DNA of 64,000 nt from Siphonodentalium dalli (taxonomy: Eukaryota > Mollusca > Scaphopoda > Gadilida > Siphonodentaliidae). Every line of letters begins with the position of its first letter. Within the stretch, counting starts at the first letter, position 1. Location of the stretch: NCBI GenBank assembly GCA_032622095.1, contig CP136061.1:4828505-4892504 (forward strand), in the 5' to 3' direction. Shown piece after piece: positions 12,046-25,180 of this stretch. Both the position numbers and the translations under genes were made by a program. The notes below the pieces were generated by a model. The model made no database searches. It worked only from the letters and a program-made list of their open reading frames with translations, and had not been told where the DNA came from.

Positions 12046-13205
12046 TCTGGCAAATGTGAGAATACAGCTACAATAGCTGTATTCAGCTAACCTAGCTGTA
12101 TTCAGCTATATATTATACTCTCAAACCGGCTGTTTTTCGATAATAAACTAGAAGCGCTAATTTGCGCATCAAAATTAGGCTACCATATTCTCCGGTCACC
12201 CTCAACCAAATCAAAATCGTCGCTTGTGTTCTGACAAAGTGTTGCCTTTTGTCGACACGCAATTCTGATTTTGTGTGAAAACTTACTACGGTGGTCGATG
12301 TCAGTAAATATTCTGGGGACTATTTTCTGCAAATGCATTCATTAACTAACTTATAAAATAAAGATCAAATTCATCCCAAACACTCGTTTACTTCTTCCCG
12401 ATGCTAAACCGATAGGGGGCGTCAGAATGGTGTACCTATATCAAACATTTAGAATTACATACCACTAGCGGTTTGTGAGCGATACTGGTAACTATTCATA
12501 ACTGTATATACAGATATTGTGCTGCATATTGCAAATGTATGGCACAACATAGGGACAACTGAAATGAAAATGCGACTTACATAATTTCTGAAGTATTTCA
12601 AACATGAAGTCCTGGTCGTTAGCGAGTCAGAACTATTCAATCTGTTTTGGCGGGAATATATATAATGTGTGAAAACTTACTAAACATAACATTGGTATTT
12701 GTATGCGTTTCCGTATTTTTGGAGAGAATCAGCTCAAGCAGTGAGTGGAACTCGCTCGGTTAAACTCTGGCTAGAGATGTTCCCCTTTTTACCTGTTTTA
12801 ACGCACCAACCAAACTGCGTTTTAGCAGCATCATATTGATACTTCCGGGAATGATTAAGATGTTCCATCTTCGGTGATAAATATTGTATTTAATGTATTT
12901 TTCAAGGTATTCCGCATTGCATAAGAGAGTTATTAACCGTTATGACCGACATCGACCGCCGTAGTAAGTTTTCACACATAATCACCATCGCCGTGCCGAC
13001 AAAATGCAACACTTTGTCAGAACGCAAGCGACGATTTTGATTTTATTGAGGGTGGCCGGAGAATAGGGTAGCCTAATTTTGATTCGCAAATTAGCGCTTC
13101 TAGTTTATTATCGAAAAACAGCCGGTTTGAGAGTATAATATATAGCTGAATACAGCTAGGTTAGCTGAATACAGCTATTGTAGCTGTATACTCACATTTG
13201 CCAGA
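12046..13205. mobile_element. 1.16-kb foldback element with about 260-bp arms
   Basis: The outer ends are TCTGGCAAATGTGAG (12046-12060) and its reverse complement at 13191-13205. The arms are 12046-12306 and 12943-13205 and share the CTGTATTCAGCTA motifs, the TCAAACCGGCTGTTTTTCG block and the GTGTGAAAACTTACTACGG block. The 640-bp spacer has no gene. It appears to have inserted in, and truncated, the protease remnant on its left. No clear target duplication. Confidence 0.85.
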
Positions 13206-13706
13206 TACACAGTAAAATGGAAGGCAAAAGAATAAAATATTATTATCAGTATAATAAATAGTGAATGGAGAAAAATTCGTTAAAAGAAAAAGATTTATTT
13301 GGAATTTGAATTATTTTGATTTGTAAATCTAAATCGCGAAAGAAAATTCAGAGGGTCCAGTAATTTGACTAAATTTAGCAATCGCAGATAATGGCAACAC
13401 GCCAACTAGTAGTAGAGTAACACAACAAAGGATTATTGAAATCTACGATTATACAAATAAACTTCGCAGGTGCATTGGATATTTGCAGAACTGATCTTAC
13501 CATCGTGTTATCAACACAAAATTGACTATTATTTATCAAATGACATCGCCATCATAAATTAAATAAATGAAACAAGTCAATACAAATTTCTCTGTCTGGA
13601 CTGATAATAAAAAATGGCGACGTCTTCATGGAATTCTATCATTTCTGCGCATGCGCAAGAAAATTCCAAATAAGGAGTTGCCATATAAGGAAACTGCAAT
13701 CTCAAT
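13206..13706. other. No gene recognised
   Basis: AT-rich, only short frames. A motif TGCGCATGCGCAAGAAAATTCC near 13647 echoes a block inside the adjacent inverted-repeat arm. Confidence 0.5.
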
Positions 13707-14388
13707 AATTACCAAGCAACTAAAGTCTTAACATACAAGTAAGAAATTTTGTTTCATGATCGAACTGCGGACCTGATAATTATCGAAATATGTAGTCGAA
13801 ATAATTTTTAATTAGTTAATCACATGATTTAGACATCAACACACTCTTAAAGACGCAATACACCGCCATCTAATGTAGTTATTTAACTGGGTCGGTGTTT
13901 GTTGTTATCAATCGTTCATTGCTTCGTTTTTAGGAAGACCATTGTATCTGTTTTGCGCATGCGCAAGTCACTTTCCATATTTGGAATTTCCATATATGGG
14001 ATTTGTGTTAACCTCAATACCGATCGATACCGATCAAGCTACAACAGATAACCACGCAATTATCTTAGCATAAAAATAAGATATATTGTAATTTATGCAA
14101 CTACGACCCTGGTAACCCTGATAACTAATAAAATATACCGGCCAATTCATTTTAAGATCGTTATTTCACTTTGCTTTAGGCATAAATACACTCTTAAACG
14201 CACATAAACGACCCATTGGCGTTAAATTAAATATACTCGGTATTTATTATATTAGTTTTTTATTGCTCAGTATAGAGTTAGACCCTTGACACCTGTCAAT
14301 ATATTTGGGCTGAATTCATATGATGCGGTATTATTCCTCGAAATAAACAACAAAACCGTCGTTATTTCGAAATGTCGTTTGGGCTAAC
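13707..14388 (-). repeat. Right arm of the long inverted repeat (partner 1305-1969)
   Basis: Reverse complement of 1305-1969 with small indels. It ends at GGGCTAAC (14381-14388). Confidence 0.85.
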
Positions 14389-15301
14389 ATTTACACAAAT
14401 CCTCCGTGTGTTATCCTCAATTGACACACATGTTCTCCGTCGACACACATGCTATCCCAGAAACAGGTGTGAAATAAACACCCAAGGTTTGGGTGAAACA
14501 ACAGATAATAATTAATTACAAAGCATTGGTATAGGAATTAATAGTATTCTCCAGGAGCAGCATGACCTACCGGCCGTCTTCCTGATGCCCCTGAATAAAT
14601 AATACAATAAGAAAATATGATGACATATGTAGTTTCAGGTTTGCTGGTTAGTTTTATTGCTAAATATAATATATTAATATTTTAATTGAAATGGGATAAA
14701 TTGTGAACTTAAGAGTAGATATCTTATGTGCTTTTGGTTTGATGAGCAAGTTAGAAACACTAAATCGGAATAATATTGTGAGATCGCGACGGTCCTATAT
14801 AATATAGTGGACGGCGAGAATCAGGTAGATTTTTGTGACAACATAAAGTCGTACATAATTTGCCTCACGATATATAATAGTTCAATTTGAAAATTCACGG
14901 ACGCCGCCGCGTATGGCACATGTCTGGAAGGGCGGAATGATCAGGGTGATAACTCGAAGTTGTAAGTTGATTGAGGCAAGTGATATCACGATTATCATCG
15001 AACCAACATCGACCAGGGCCCGGCGAGGTCCGACCATGTCGGAATTATGGCACAGGCGACTTGCCCTTAAATGTAGACGGTTCTATATTGTGTACTCATG
15101 CATGCTCTGATATGTACATTTCTTAAATATCGCTCTGTGTTGTCTGTGTAGAAATAACCAGTCCATCTGCCTTTGAAAGTGCGGTCTTGCTCGAAGTCCT
15201 TTGAATTACTTCTGATTACGACCCAGAAATATTATTTGTCTCATAGTGGAGAAGTTCTGCAAATTCTCATTCAACATCACCGTCGGACATCGGGTGCGGA
15301 C
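14389..15301. other. No gene recognised
   Basis: Contains short repeats of GACACACATG near 14420-14450 and a slightly GC-richer stretch near 14900-15070 with one 65-codon plus-strand frame that does not resemble a known protein. Confidence 0.5.
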
Positions 15302-16671
15302 TAGTCCGGGAGCTAACGTGGGTACCCTTCCACCCCCTGGGACTTAACTTCACCCCACTATTTTGTTTCTTATTATGACCTTCAACTGTTAAGTAACGTT
15401 AAAACGAAAAAAGTGGCCGTGTAGACTCCAGACAAGATGGCGTCCATCATGACCGCCGTTTTTCAGACCAGACCCAAAGTCAGTGTTATAAATATTATAG
15501 CGGGAAAATATAGTAAAATGAATACAAATGTATACATTTTCGTGAAGCTAAGACAATATAAATTTTGTTTGGGGCAAAATTGAAACTTACCATCCAAGAT
15601 GGCCGCCACAATAGCCACCGGAAGTTGAAAATATGACGTTTTTTCACAAATATCTACTAGATCAGTACATACTGTTTAGAACTGGCTGAGTAATAGGACT
15701 TTATTGTGGGTTTTTTATATTACCGGATCCTTAGGGCAATCAAAAATGCAATTATTGGGGTCCTAACCCTATCCGATCCCTTAAAAAATTCGATATTACA
15801 GAACGCGGCATAAAATTTTACAAAAAAATCACAATGGGATTCTAGTCGTATTTCAATAAGAATTGAACAGACGTTTGTAATATAAGAGAGGCATATCATT
15901 ACCTATGAATATTCCAAATCATTGGAACCAAAATTCTTGGCTTTGGCTCAAAATGGCTGCCAAAATGGCCGCCATAATATGAAAAATGGTCAATATTGCC
16001 CCAGTGTGTACTGCAATCGCTTACAAGTTGTGGTTGATGTATAAAATTGGCTAGTTTGTATTCTATACATTGAATACAATATGTCTGATGCACCATGTGT
16101 CATTGTTACTATTGTCACCACTGAAATCACCAGAAATATTGGATTTTTCTCTCACAAACTTGACATAAATATCGACGAAAATTCACTTTTTAGGGTTGGA
16201 CCATTTTCAAGTAAAATGCAACTATCTTTGGTACCAATGGTGTTTATTGTTTTGGTTTATCTTAAATGTGTCACACTATGGTGTTTATAGACCAAATTGT
16301 TCAAGATGCCTTCTAAAATGTCAACCAAATTTGTAAAAAGTAAATTTTTCACATATATTCACGAACATTATTCTCTGCGTTATCCGAAAAGGTAGCAAAT
16401 TGTGACTCACTTGGTTATTATACGTGTTAGTTAATTAACTGACAATTACGTTCTATTCTGTTTGTCCCAGTTCCGTAGGGGCATGACAAATTCATTAAAA
16501 ATTTCAGTATGGAATTTTGCGTAGACCCTTTTTTATGATTCTAGCTATATTATTGAAAGGAAATGGGCAGAACTTTGAGACGGAACTGAGATGAACCATG
16601 ATGTGTGGCTATCTAGCCAAGTATGATAAAAAAATGATCAAATGGATACAGGGTAGATGCCAAGATGGCAG

Positions 16672-18380
16672 CCAGTGAGTTACTGTATGATCATAAGTGG
16701 GGTAAATAGATATACAGGGAGTTATTGTATAGACATGAATGATGTGAACTGTATGATCATAAGTGGGGTAAATAGATATACAGGGAGTTATTGTATAGAC
16801 ATGAATGATGTGAATATGCATACAGGGGGTGATTATATGGTTATGAGTGGGGTGTCCATTGCGAGATGTATAGTAATATAAGTAGTAGATGTATGGTGAT
16901 GTGTGAGGTGAATCGGCATACATGTAGCGACTGTACGGTGTATGGCTGTTGGTTGTGTGTGGCCGATGTGGTCGTATGGTTATTGATGTGGTGTATGGAT
17001 ATGACGAGAGTAGCTACATGTACACCTGTGTTGTTAATGTTTATATGGAGTGACTGTAAGGTCGTGGCCGGATGTATATGTGTACCGTGTGTGGCTGTAT
17101 TGTGACAGGTTGGTGTATATGTATTTGTGTGTTGTCTGTCTGATAATGGGTTTAGTGCGTAGATAAATAGGGAGTGAGTTTATGGTTATGGGTAATGTGT
17201 ATAGGTGTACATGGGATGACTGTACGACCATCATTGAAGTGTAATTGCATACCTGGAGTAAACTGGAAAGTCATTGGCGAGTGTGTGGTTATACAGGGGG
17301 TGCCCTTTTGGTGACGGTGATATTTATGTATTATCATTGGTGGTGTATAGGGAGTAGATGTATGATCATGGATAGCGTGTATGGGTATACAGTGAGTTGC
17401 TGAATTGTTATGTGTGAGGAGTATATGCAAGTATGGAACTTATGAGTGTTACTGATTGGTCGTGTGTGTGGGTATTGGTATATCTGGAAGTGATATGTAT
17501 ATATATTTACATACTAAGTGTGAGCATCACTAAATCCAGCATTCCGATTGGTCGGCGCCCACGTGGCTAGTTGCAATTATTTCACGGTGAATGCGCAACA
17601 GCTAATAACTGCAGCATCATAACAACATCGACACGTCATTGAGTTTGGAAAGACGAACGCGTAATGTTTTGGGCGCATTTGGACTCGCGCTGGATTGACT
17701 TAATAAATCATCGGGTTTCAATATAAAGAGAAATTGTTCCTGTTAACTTTTGACAAGAGTGCTATGGGATATTTTGGGCTGGTTTCGTTACGATACACTT
17801 TTCGATTTAAATACATTTACAAAAAGTGGCCTTTTCGCTAAATGTATATAAATATAAGGATTAACTGTCATGTGGACTGTTTTTATGGAGATGTAACCGT
17901 GAGGTAAGTGGTCATAACTTGTATGTAAAACACTTCGGGTTTTACACAAGTTATGACCACTTACTCACGGTTACACCTCCACAAAAAAAGTCCACATGAC
18001 AGTTAATCCTTATGTATACCTTTATTGACTATATGCGCATGAATATGGCGAATATGTATACGTGTAGTGACTGAATGGTCCATGCTGATGTGAATATGCA
18101 TACAATGAGTGACTGTGTAATCGCGAATGTGGTGGATATGTATACATTAAGTGACTACATGGTTATGTGTCAGGTGTAGTATACTTGGTGTTCATGCATG
18201 GTGACTCGTGGCTGTATCGTCATGTGTGGTATGTACGGGTATGATCAAGTATGGCTGTATGGTCAGGTGTACGTGTATAAAGTGGGTGACTATATTGTCA
18301 TTTGTGTGGTGTTTATGTACATATGGAGTGACTGAGGTAATGGGTGGGTTGTACATGTGTACCTTGGGTGGCTATCGCTT
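16672..18380 (+). repeat. 42-bp minisatellite, forward half
   Basis: Units follow the pattern GTGAATATGTATAC, GGAGTGACTGTATGG, TCATGGGTG, about 42 bp long and highly diverged. 42 is a multiple of three, so several frames stay open by chance and give pseudo-repeats such as YTGSDC. A non-repeat piece with a large hairpin interrupts the array at about 17505-18020. Confidence 0.8.
17856..18011. repeat. Long near-perfect hairpin
   Basis: The left stem 17856-17931 and right stem 17939-18011 are reverse complements with few mismatches, separated by a 7-base loop (ACTTCGG). The stem passes through ATTAACTGTCATGTGGAC and GGTCATAACTTGT. It could be a small palindromic element inserted in the minisatellite; the 17505-17855 flank is not repeated on the other side. 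Confidence 0.85.
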
Positions 18381-18499
18381 TCCACACTAATTCAATGACA
18401 TGCTAATCAATAGGAAGTTCATGTGAGAGAGTTCTCGATCTTGATGGTATTTATGTGCATGCGGGAAACGTTAAACGTGGAAAGAGATAACCACCCATT

Positions 18500-19650
18500 A
18501 CCACACATTCATGCCATATATACATAAACACCACAGACATAGCAACATAGTGAACCACTGTATACACGTACACCTGACACATGACACGGTTGACCATGCA
18601 GGCACACCGGGATTACTTATCAACATGACCCATAATCATATAGTCACTCCTTGCATACACGTTCACATCACCATTGGCCATACGGTCATCCACTGGATAC
18701 CTATTCTCCGCACACAAGATTAAATAGACATTCAATATATACATCAACACCACAAAGATGACCATAGAGTCACTCCAGGTATACGTATGCACCTTACCAA
18801 TGGCCATATATCCACTTACTTCATACACATACCCTCAGCCATGGCACCTGGTATACTACTTCACCTGACATATGGCAGTATAGTCACCCCGTGTGTACCT
18901 ATTCAAAAATATCATACATGATCATGGTCAATCCTTGTATATATATTCACCTCACCATTGGACATGTCACTCCATGTATCCCTATTTATCCACACCATAT
19001 CCGAATAGCCACTCAAGATATACTATTACACCACAGCCATGTCAATATAGTCACTCCATGTATGCGTATGCGCATCATCCATGGCCAAATTGCCACTCAC
19101 ACGAGATATATAATACATCTTACCCGTTACCACAAGGACACTCCCTATATACCCACACTCTCGATAATGTCCACCAAACTTACTCCAGGTATGCATATAC
19201 ACTTCAATCATGACCGTACTGTAATTCCATGTATACCCGTAACCATAAAATCACTCCCTATTTGTCCACACACCCCATCCATGATCGTGCAGACACATGT
19301 GCATCCCACCCATGACATTACAGTCACTCCATATATACATACTCAACACAAAGATGACAATTAATGTAGCTATATCCACACACCACACAAATGCCCATAC
19401 AGTCACACCGGGTGCACCCGTACTAGATACACACAACCATACACCATATACAGTCACCCCATGCATACCGATTCACTTCACATCTGACCATGACCTCTCC
19501 CTGTATACCTATACATCTTATCATGGACAACCCACTCATGACCATAGTCACTCCTTGTATACATATTCACATCATCCATGGCATACAATAACTCCCGGTA
19601 TACCTATTCACATCACCTATGATAATAGTGTAATTCCCTGGCTAGCATAT
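18500..19650 (-). repeat. 42-bp minisatellite, inverted half
   Basis: Same unit as at 16672-18380 in reverse complement: CACTCCATGTATAC, ATATTCACATCA, CCATGACCATA. The overlapping open frames at 18511-19704 come from this repeat. Confidence 0.8.
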
Positions 19651-20406
19651 TGGCATCCACCCTGTATCCAGATGATATTTTTGTATCACAATGGACCAGA
19701 ATAGACACAGATTATTGTTCATCTCAGTTCCGTCTCAACGTTCTGCCCATTTCCATTCAATAATATGGCCAGAAGAGGTTCTTGGCAAAATTCCATACTT
19801 TAAAATGAATAGAACACGTAGTTGTCAGTTAATTAACTAACACGTATAATAACTAAGTGAGTCACATTTTCTACTTTTTCGGATCACGCAAAGAACAGTG
19901 TTCGGGATATATGTAAAAAAAATAACTTTTTACAAATTTGGTTGCCATTTTGGAAGCCATCTTGAGCAATGCGGTCTATAAACACCGTAGTGTGACACAT
20001 TTAAGATAGACCAAAACAATAGACACTTTTCAATCCGAAAATAGTTACATTTTACTAGAAAAAAAGGCCCAAACCTGAAAAGTTAATTTTTGCCGATATT
20101 TATGTCAAGATGTTGAGAAAAAAGTCCAATATTTTATTCTATACATCAACCACAACTTGTAAGCAATTGCATGACACCCTGTGGCAATATTTACCATTTT
20201 CCATATTTTGGCGGCAATTTTTAGCCAAAGTACGAATTTTGGTTCGAGTGAGTTGGAATATTCATAGGTAGTGATATGCCTCACTTACATTACACAGTTC
20301 TATTCATTTCTTGTTGAAATATGACTAGAATGCCAATTGTGATATTTTTGGTAACATTTTGTATTCGTTCTGTGAAATCTATTTTTGAGGGATCGGAAGG
20401 GACTAG

Positions 20407-20973
20407 TGTAGAGTAACGCACCCAAATCCCTTATCTTTATTCAAGGGATCTGCGTTGTACATGTAGACTATATATCGATAGCATATGGACCCCGATCCCT
20501 ATACCACATCTTCATTCAAGAGAATTGTATTGTACATATAAAATATATTTCGATCCTACTCATCGATGGTGAAGACAGGAATCTTGAACTAAAATCGACC
20601 CCGATTGCATCAGCCAAATTCCACAGGTCATTACTCAAAGGCCACGACCTGTTAGGAATGTAGGACTTCGCTACAAAGCGACCAGGCTTATGCAACCCAC
20701 ATCAATTCATACCAAGCTCAGTCACATAGACATGTAGTTAATTTAATGCCAGTCATTAGTCGATACATAAACCGACTAAGAACATTCTCGCAATCAGTCG
20801 GCCCATCTCTCTAATTGGCAGCTGCCACGCGGTTACGCTCATTAACAAGTGACACCTCCAGTCTTCACCATCACGAATAAGATCTACACTCACCATTGTC
20901 TACTGTTGATCTACTTGACAATAGATGTCGAATAAAACTTTTACCAAGAACTGACTCCATCCATTATCCCACA
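20407..20973 (+). mobile_element. Solo LTR (567 bp)
   Basis: Inserted in the right foldback arm. The left arm reads continuously through the equivalent point near 15760. The element begins TGTAGAG and ends CCCACA, so it has TG...CA termini, flanked by a 4-bp target duplication CTAG (20403-20406 and 20974-20977). AATAAA at 20931-20936 lies about 37 bp before the end, as expected for an LTR polyadenylation signal in plus orientation. No internal retroelement genes adjoin it, so it is a solo LTR by recombination. Confidence 0.8.
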
Positions 20974-21459
20974 CTAGGACCCCAATAATTGCATATTTAA
21001 TTGCTCCAATGATCAGTTAATATACGAAATACAAAATACAGTCACATTACTCAACCCATTCCAAACAGCATAGACTGAACTAGAAGTCATTTGTGAAATA
21101 ACGTCATATTTTCAACTTCCGGCGGCCATTTTGGTGGCCATCTTGAATGGTGAGTTTCAATTATGGCCCAGAAAAGTGTCATTATGTCTTAACTTCACGA
21201 CAATATATACATTTGTATACATTTTACAAGATTTTCCCGTTATAATGTGTATAAAACTGACTTAGGGTCTGGTCTGAAAAACGGCGGCCATGATGTACGC
21301 CATCTTGTCTGGAGTCTACATTACTTAAAAGTTGAAGGACATAATAAGGAACAATATGAGTGGGGTGAAGTTAAGTCCATGGGGGTGCAAGGGTACCCAT
21401 ATTAGCTCCCGGACTAAGCGCTCTTTGGACATCGCTGCCCATCATGTACACAACATTTA

Positions 21460-24400
21460 TTCATATTATAAAATATCTCATCATTTTAAAGTTTAAACAT
21501 ATTTATTAGGCTAAACTCAGCTTAAGGGATCGGAGCACAAATTACAAATCTTACGGTTGCCCCTCTCCCTACAAATGTTACAAATAATATATTTCCATAC
21601 AAAAGACGACATTTACAGCACGATACAAAAACAATTAAAGCAAGTAAATTTGGAGAAAAACCATTATCCGTGATCCACTGGCGACAGGAAGGGACTCTCT
21701 ACCACATATCCATCTGAATTGTAAGAGCACTGTTTGAGGTTTTAATGTACGATTAAGGTCATTCTTCGAATCTCTTGGTAGCATTGATGTATGACTGTAC
21801 TATCTTGAATAATTCAGTATTAGTTTCATAAAAAACGCTTGGGTCACCGAAAATTACTTTTTCTGTTGTTATTACTCTTATACCAAGGCGATTAAAACGA
21901 TCACGCATGATTTGTCTCTCTAATGGGTACAGAGGACACATGAAATGAAATGGAATGCGGTTTATTCATGGTATCCACAAGTACACATAGGGGATGTGTG
22001 AATATAATTATGAAATTTATCAAAGTTTAGGTTACTACAATTATTTCGCACTCTACAATGAATTATGTTGGATTTTCGATCTCCCACATTAAACCATTCC
22101 GGTGGTTTAATAACTAAGATTTTCTCGGAAACCTTTGACACGAGCTGATTAGTTGTTTCAAGTTTCCTATTTCGTCTGGAAGGGAATTCCACTGTTTTAC
22201 CATAGCGGGGGAAATGAATCCTGATAATAGTTAGTTTTCCCTCCCAAAGACTTAAATTTCTCAGGATATCTGAGCTTATGCGATTTATTATCCCCTACAC
22301 GTTCAGGTAAAATATTAGCCAAGTACGAAGGGACTTTGTGACTTAGAATTTTAGTGTGTGTGTCTTCTCTCTGCAAGTGATATCCAACCCATTTCTATCA
22401 AAAGTCGTTTATTTGAAGCAGAACGTGTTAACCCACTGATTATTCTAGCAGCTTCAATCTGAAGTTTATCAAGAGTTTCGAGGAGGTTGTTTGGTGCACA
22501 ATCCCAAATAACATCACCGTAATCAAAGAGGGGTAGTATATATGCATTGTATATTAGCAACAATGTTTTCCTTGGCAGTCTAAATTTAAGCTTTCTTAAT
22601 GCTGATAAGCGTGCAGCAACTCTTTGTGCGATATCGTGTATTTGAAGATCGTAGCCCAAATTGGATTGGATTTGTAGCCCGATGTTTTTGTGATTCAGAT
22701 ATTGGGAGGAATGTGGTATCAGATTCGATATTTGTTTCTAAATCATGTTAATTGCTTTGGATGAGACCGAAAACTGTAAAACGTTTGTATATAAAGGATT
22801 GAAGCTGACAAGCCATGTTCTGGACCAATTATGTATTATACTGAGATCTTTATTTACCGTATACAAGAATTCGTCATGCTCTTTGTGATTAACAGTTAAG
22901 CAAGTGTCATCAGCATATACTCGTGCCAGAGAGTGTAAGTTATCTGCCAAATAATTGATGTATACAAGGAATAAGAAAGGTCCCAGAAGATACCCCTGGG
23001 GGACTTCAGCATGAATAGGCTTGTTTTCGGAAAAGGTGGTCGCCACGAGGACACGTTGTCTGAGATTGCTTATATACTCGGATAACCAGGTCAAACATTC
23101 ACCCACAACTCCATAAGATTCTAACTTCGCCAAAAGACCTCTGTGCCAAAAGCTTTCAAACGCTTTAGAAATGTCACAGAACACGGCACAAGTGTGTAAT
23201 CGGTTATCAAGTGACAAGCACAAAGAATGATACCGTTCGACATGTTGAAATGTAGTACTTTCGGCCGTCTTTCGCCTCGGTGCCGGGCGACCCTTCGTTC
23301 AAGACGAAACACTGCGAAGGTAAATAGCCAGATGGATATGAGTATATTAATTCGTTTTCTTTAAAATGGCTCAATGGGTTTTTCAATATTAGTTTTTCAA
23401 ATATTTTCCCGAGGCAGTATAGGAGAGATATTGGTCTGTAATTATTCGTGTCCGCTGGGTCCCCCCTCTTGAATATTGGAAATACGTTGGCTAGTTTCAA
23501 TGAGCTTGGGGAAACGACAAGTCGCGATCGATTTATTAAATATTATCATCAATGGCGAGGTTATTTCACGCGCAGTTTCATTTAGCATTCTCTGGCTGAT
23601 TCCATGGTGTCCATGTGCTTTATTTATGTTTAGGGAACACATTTCTAGTAGAATATCTTCAGGTTGGAATTTAATCGTATTTAACTGCTTCGAGCATTTC
23701 GGTACTAATATTGGTACACTTGTATTTTGTTCGTTGATTTGACCATTCCGTATGAAAGCATAATTCAACAAATTGGCTTTTATCGTATCATCTGTTGCTA
23801 CCGGGTGATTTGTGGTGCCTTCAGACACATATGATGTATACAGCGGGGGAATCGCGGTCGTTTTGGTTTTACCCATCAGGCTTTTTGTCAGGTTCCAGAA
23901 GTATTTAGGCGAGTAGGAGTTTTCTATGTGTTCTTGTAAATTATTTTCGTATGACTTCTTGACATACTTTATCATATTATTTACTTTATTCCGAGTTCGT
24001 TTGAACTTTTCATGGTCCGTTAATCGTTTAGATTTAATAAATAATTTCCTATATCGATCCTTGCGCCGCATCTCGCATCTTAATTCGAACGTGAACCATG
24101 GCTTATCGTTCGGGCGAATTAATACTTTACGTGTCGGAATGTTATCATTCATAATTTGCATGTAAGTATTAGTAAACACCGATACTGCATTATCTAAATC
24201 TAGTGGTCGTAACTTATCGACCCAATTTATATTTGAAGTTTGAGCACGTGCTTTCGAAAAGTCAGCTAGGTCGTATTTCCTTATGTCACGATAAAATGGT
24301 TCATCAACAACGAAATCGAAAGACAAAATTGCATAAACCCCATAGTGGTCAGAGACAGCTAAATCAATAATATCCGCGTCATACGAAACGACGGTATCAC

Positions 24401-25180
24401 TGACAATAACAGGGTCAAGCAACGTCTGTGATGATTGTGTCACGCGGGTAGGACTAGAGATAAGATTCCTCATGTTAAAGTGTGATATAATACCTTTGAG
24501 GGTTGAGTTGGGGTTGAGAAGATCAGAGTTGAAATCTCATACAAGTACAACGTTTGTTGCCGCGTCGAGTGCTGAACGAATAGAATTAGTAAGTTGCTTC
24601 CAATAATTAGGCGCCGCAAAATCGTCTGACCGATATGACGCTCCAATAACATAGCGAGTCTTATTGGACATAATTTATACCCATATAGAGTCTTCGCTCT
24701 CTAATTCGTATTGTCGAAAGTATGATAAGTTTTGAGAACTATACATGCATAGCCCACCTCCGCGCTCATTTCTCTCTTTCCTGATCGGAGGACTGAATGA
24801 CTGTATTAAAAAAATTTATGATGGAAAGTCGACGCTGAGATGAGTTTCGGTGAAGCAAATTATCTCGTATTGGCTTATTATATCAGATATAGAGGAAAGT
24901 TTATTCCTAATACTCCTAATGTTATTGTGATAAACAGAAATATGGCCGGGATCTTGGGTAACCCCAGGATTTGGTGAACGTCGCCAGCTAACAAGACTAA
25001 CAGTGAAAGAAGTAGGACAAACTGAATGTTTATAGATACCATTATTCTTTGAATAATATATTTTCTTAGACCTCTGGAGCGCAACAATATTAAACAAACA
25101 TATGACTGCTCTAAATTGATCTAAAACTATGCTCATGGTGGGAGATAGTCAGGAAAAGTTTGTTTTATGGGAGCAGTCAT
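21460..25180 (-). pseudogene. Decayed non-LTR retrotransposon (jockey/CR1-like ORF2)
   Basis: Minus-strand order is as in an ORF2. Near 25000-24816 is an endonuclease start (HNNIRSIRNKL then CFTETHLS). 24473-23442 holds the endonuclease end (VSDHYGVYAIL) and the reverse transcriptase entry (KAHGHHGIS). 23500-23207 reads NNYRPISLL. 23223-22738 has CDISKAF, VPQGYLLGPFLFLVYIN and the polymerase box YADDTC. 22659-22351 is the thumb region (LFDYGDVIW). 22192-21759 is a C-terminal Cys-rich tail (CTCG...CPLY...TKRFEE). A 3' UTR follows, with AATAAA on the minus strand at 21507-21502. At least five frame breaks inactivate it. The YADD box is intact, but the usual FD of the palm motif reads FE. Clade assignment is from motif memory; the 5' limit is approximate. 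It abuts the foldback element that ends at 21416. Confidence 0.9.

Larger units (their letters stand above)
15302..21416. mobile_element. 6.1-kb foldback element with 42-bp minisatellite core
   Basis: Outer ends are TAGTCCGGGAGCTAA at 15302 and its reverse complement ending at 21416. The arms (15302 to about 16650, and about 19690-21416 less a solo LTR) match over most of their length, with AAAATGGCCGCC-like motifs near both outer parts. The core is a degenerate 42-bp minisatellite, forward at about 16672-17505 and 18020-18380 and in reverse orientation at about 18500-19650, around a central non-repeat piece (18385-18495). A second, separate member of the same family is at 45651-50328. No transposase is encoded. 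Weak similarity may extend the ends about 20 bp outward. Confidence 0.85.

Noticed and set aside
16609-19704. Open frames with YTGSD-like or HPTHDH-like repeats
   Set aside because: Products of the 42-bp minisatellite, which keeps frame by its period; stops are frequent and no frame is consistently open.
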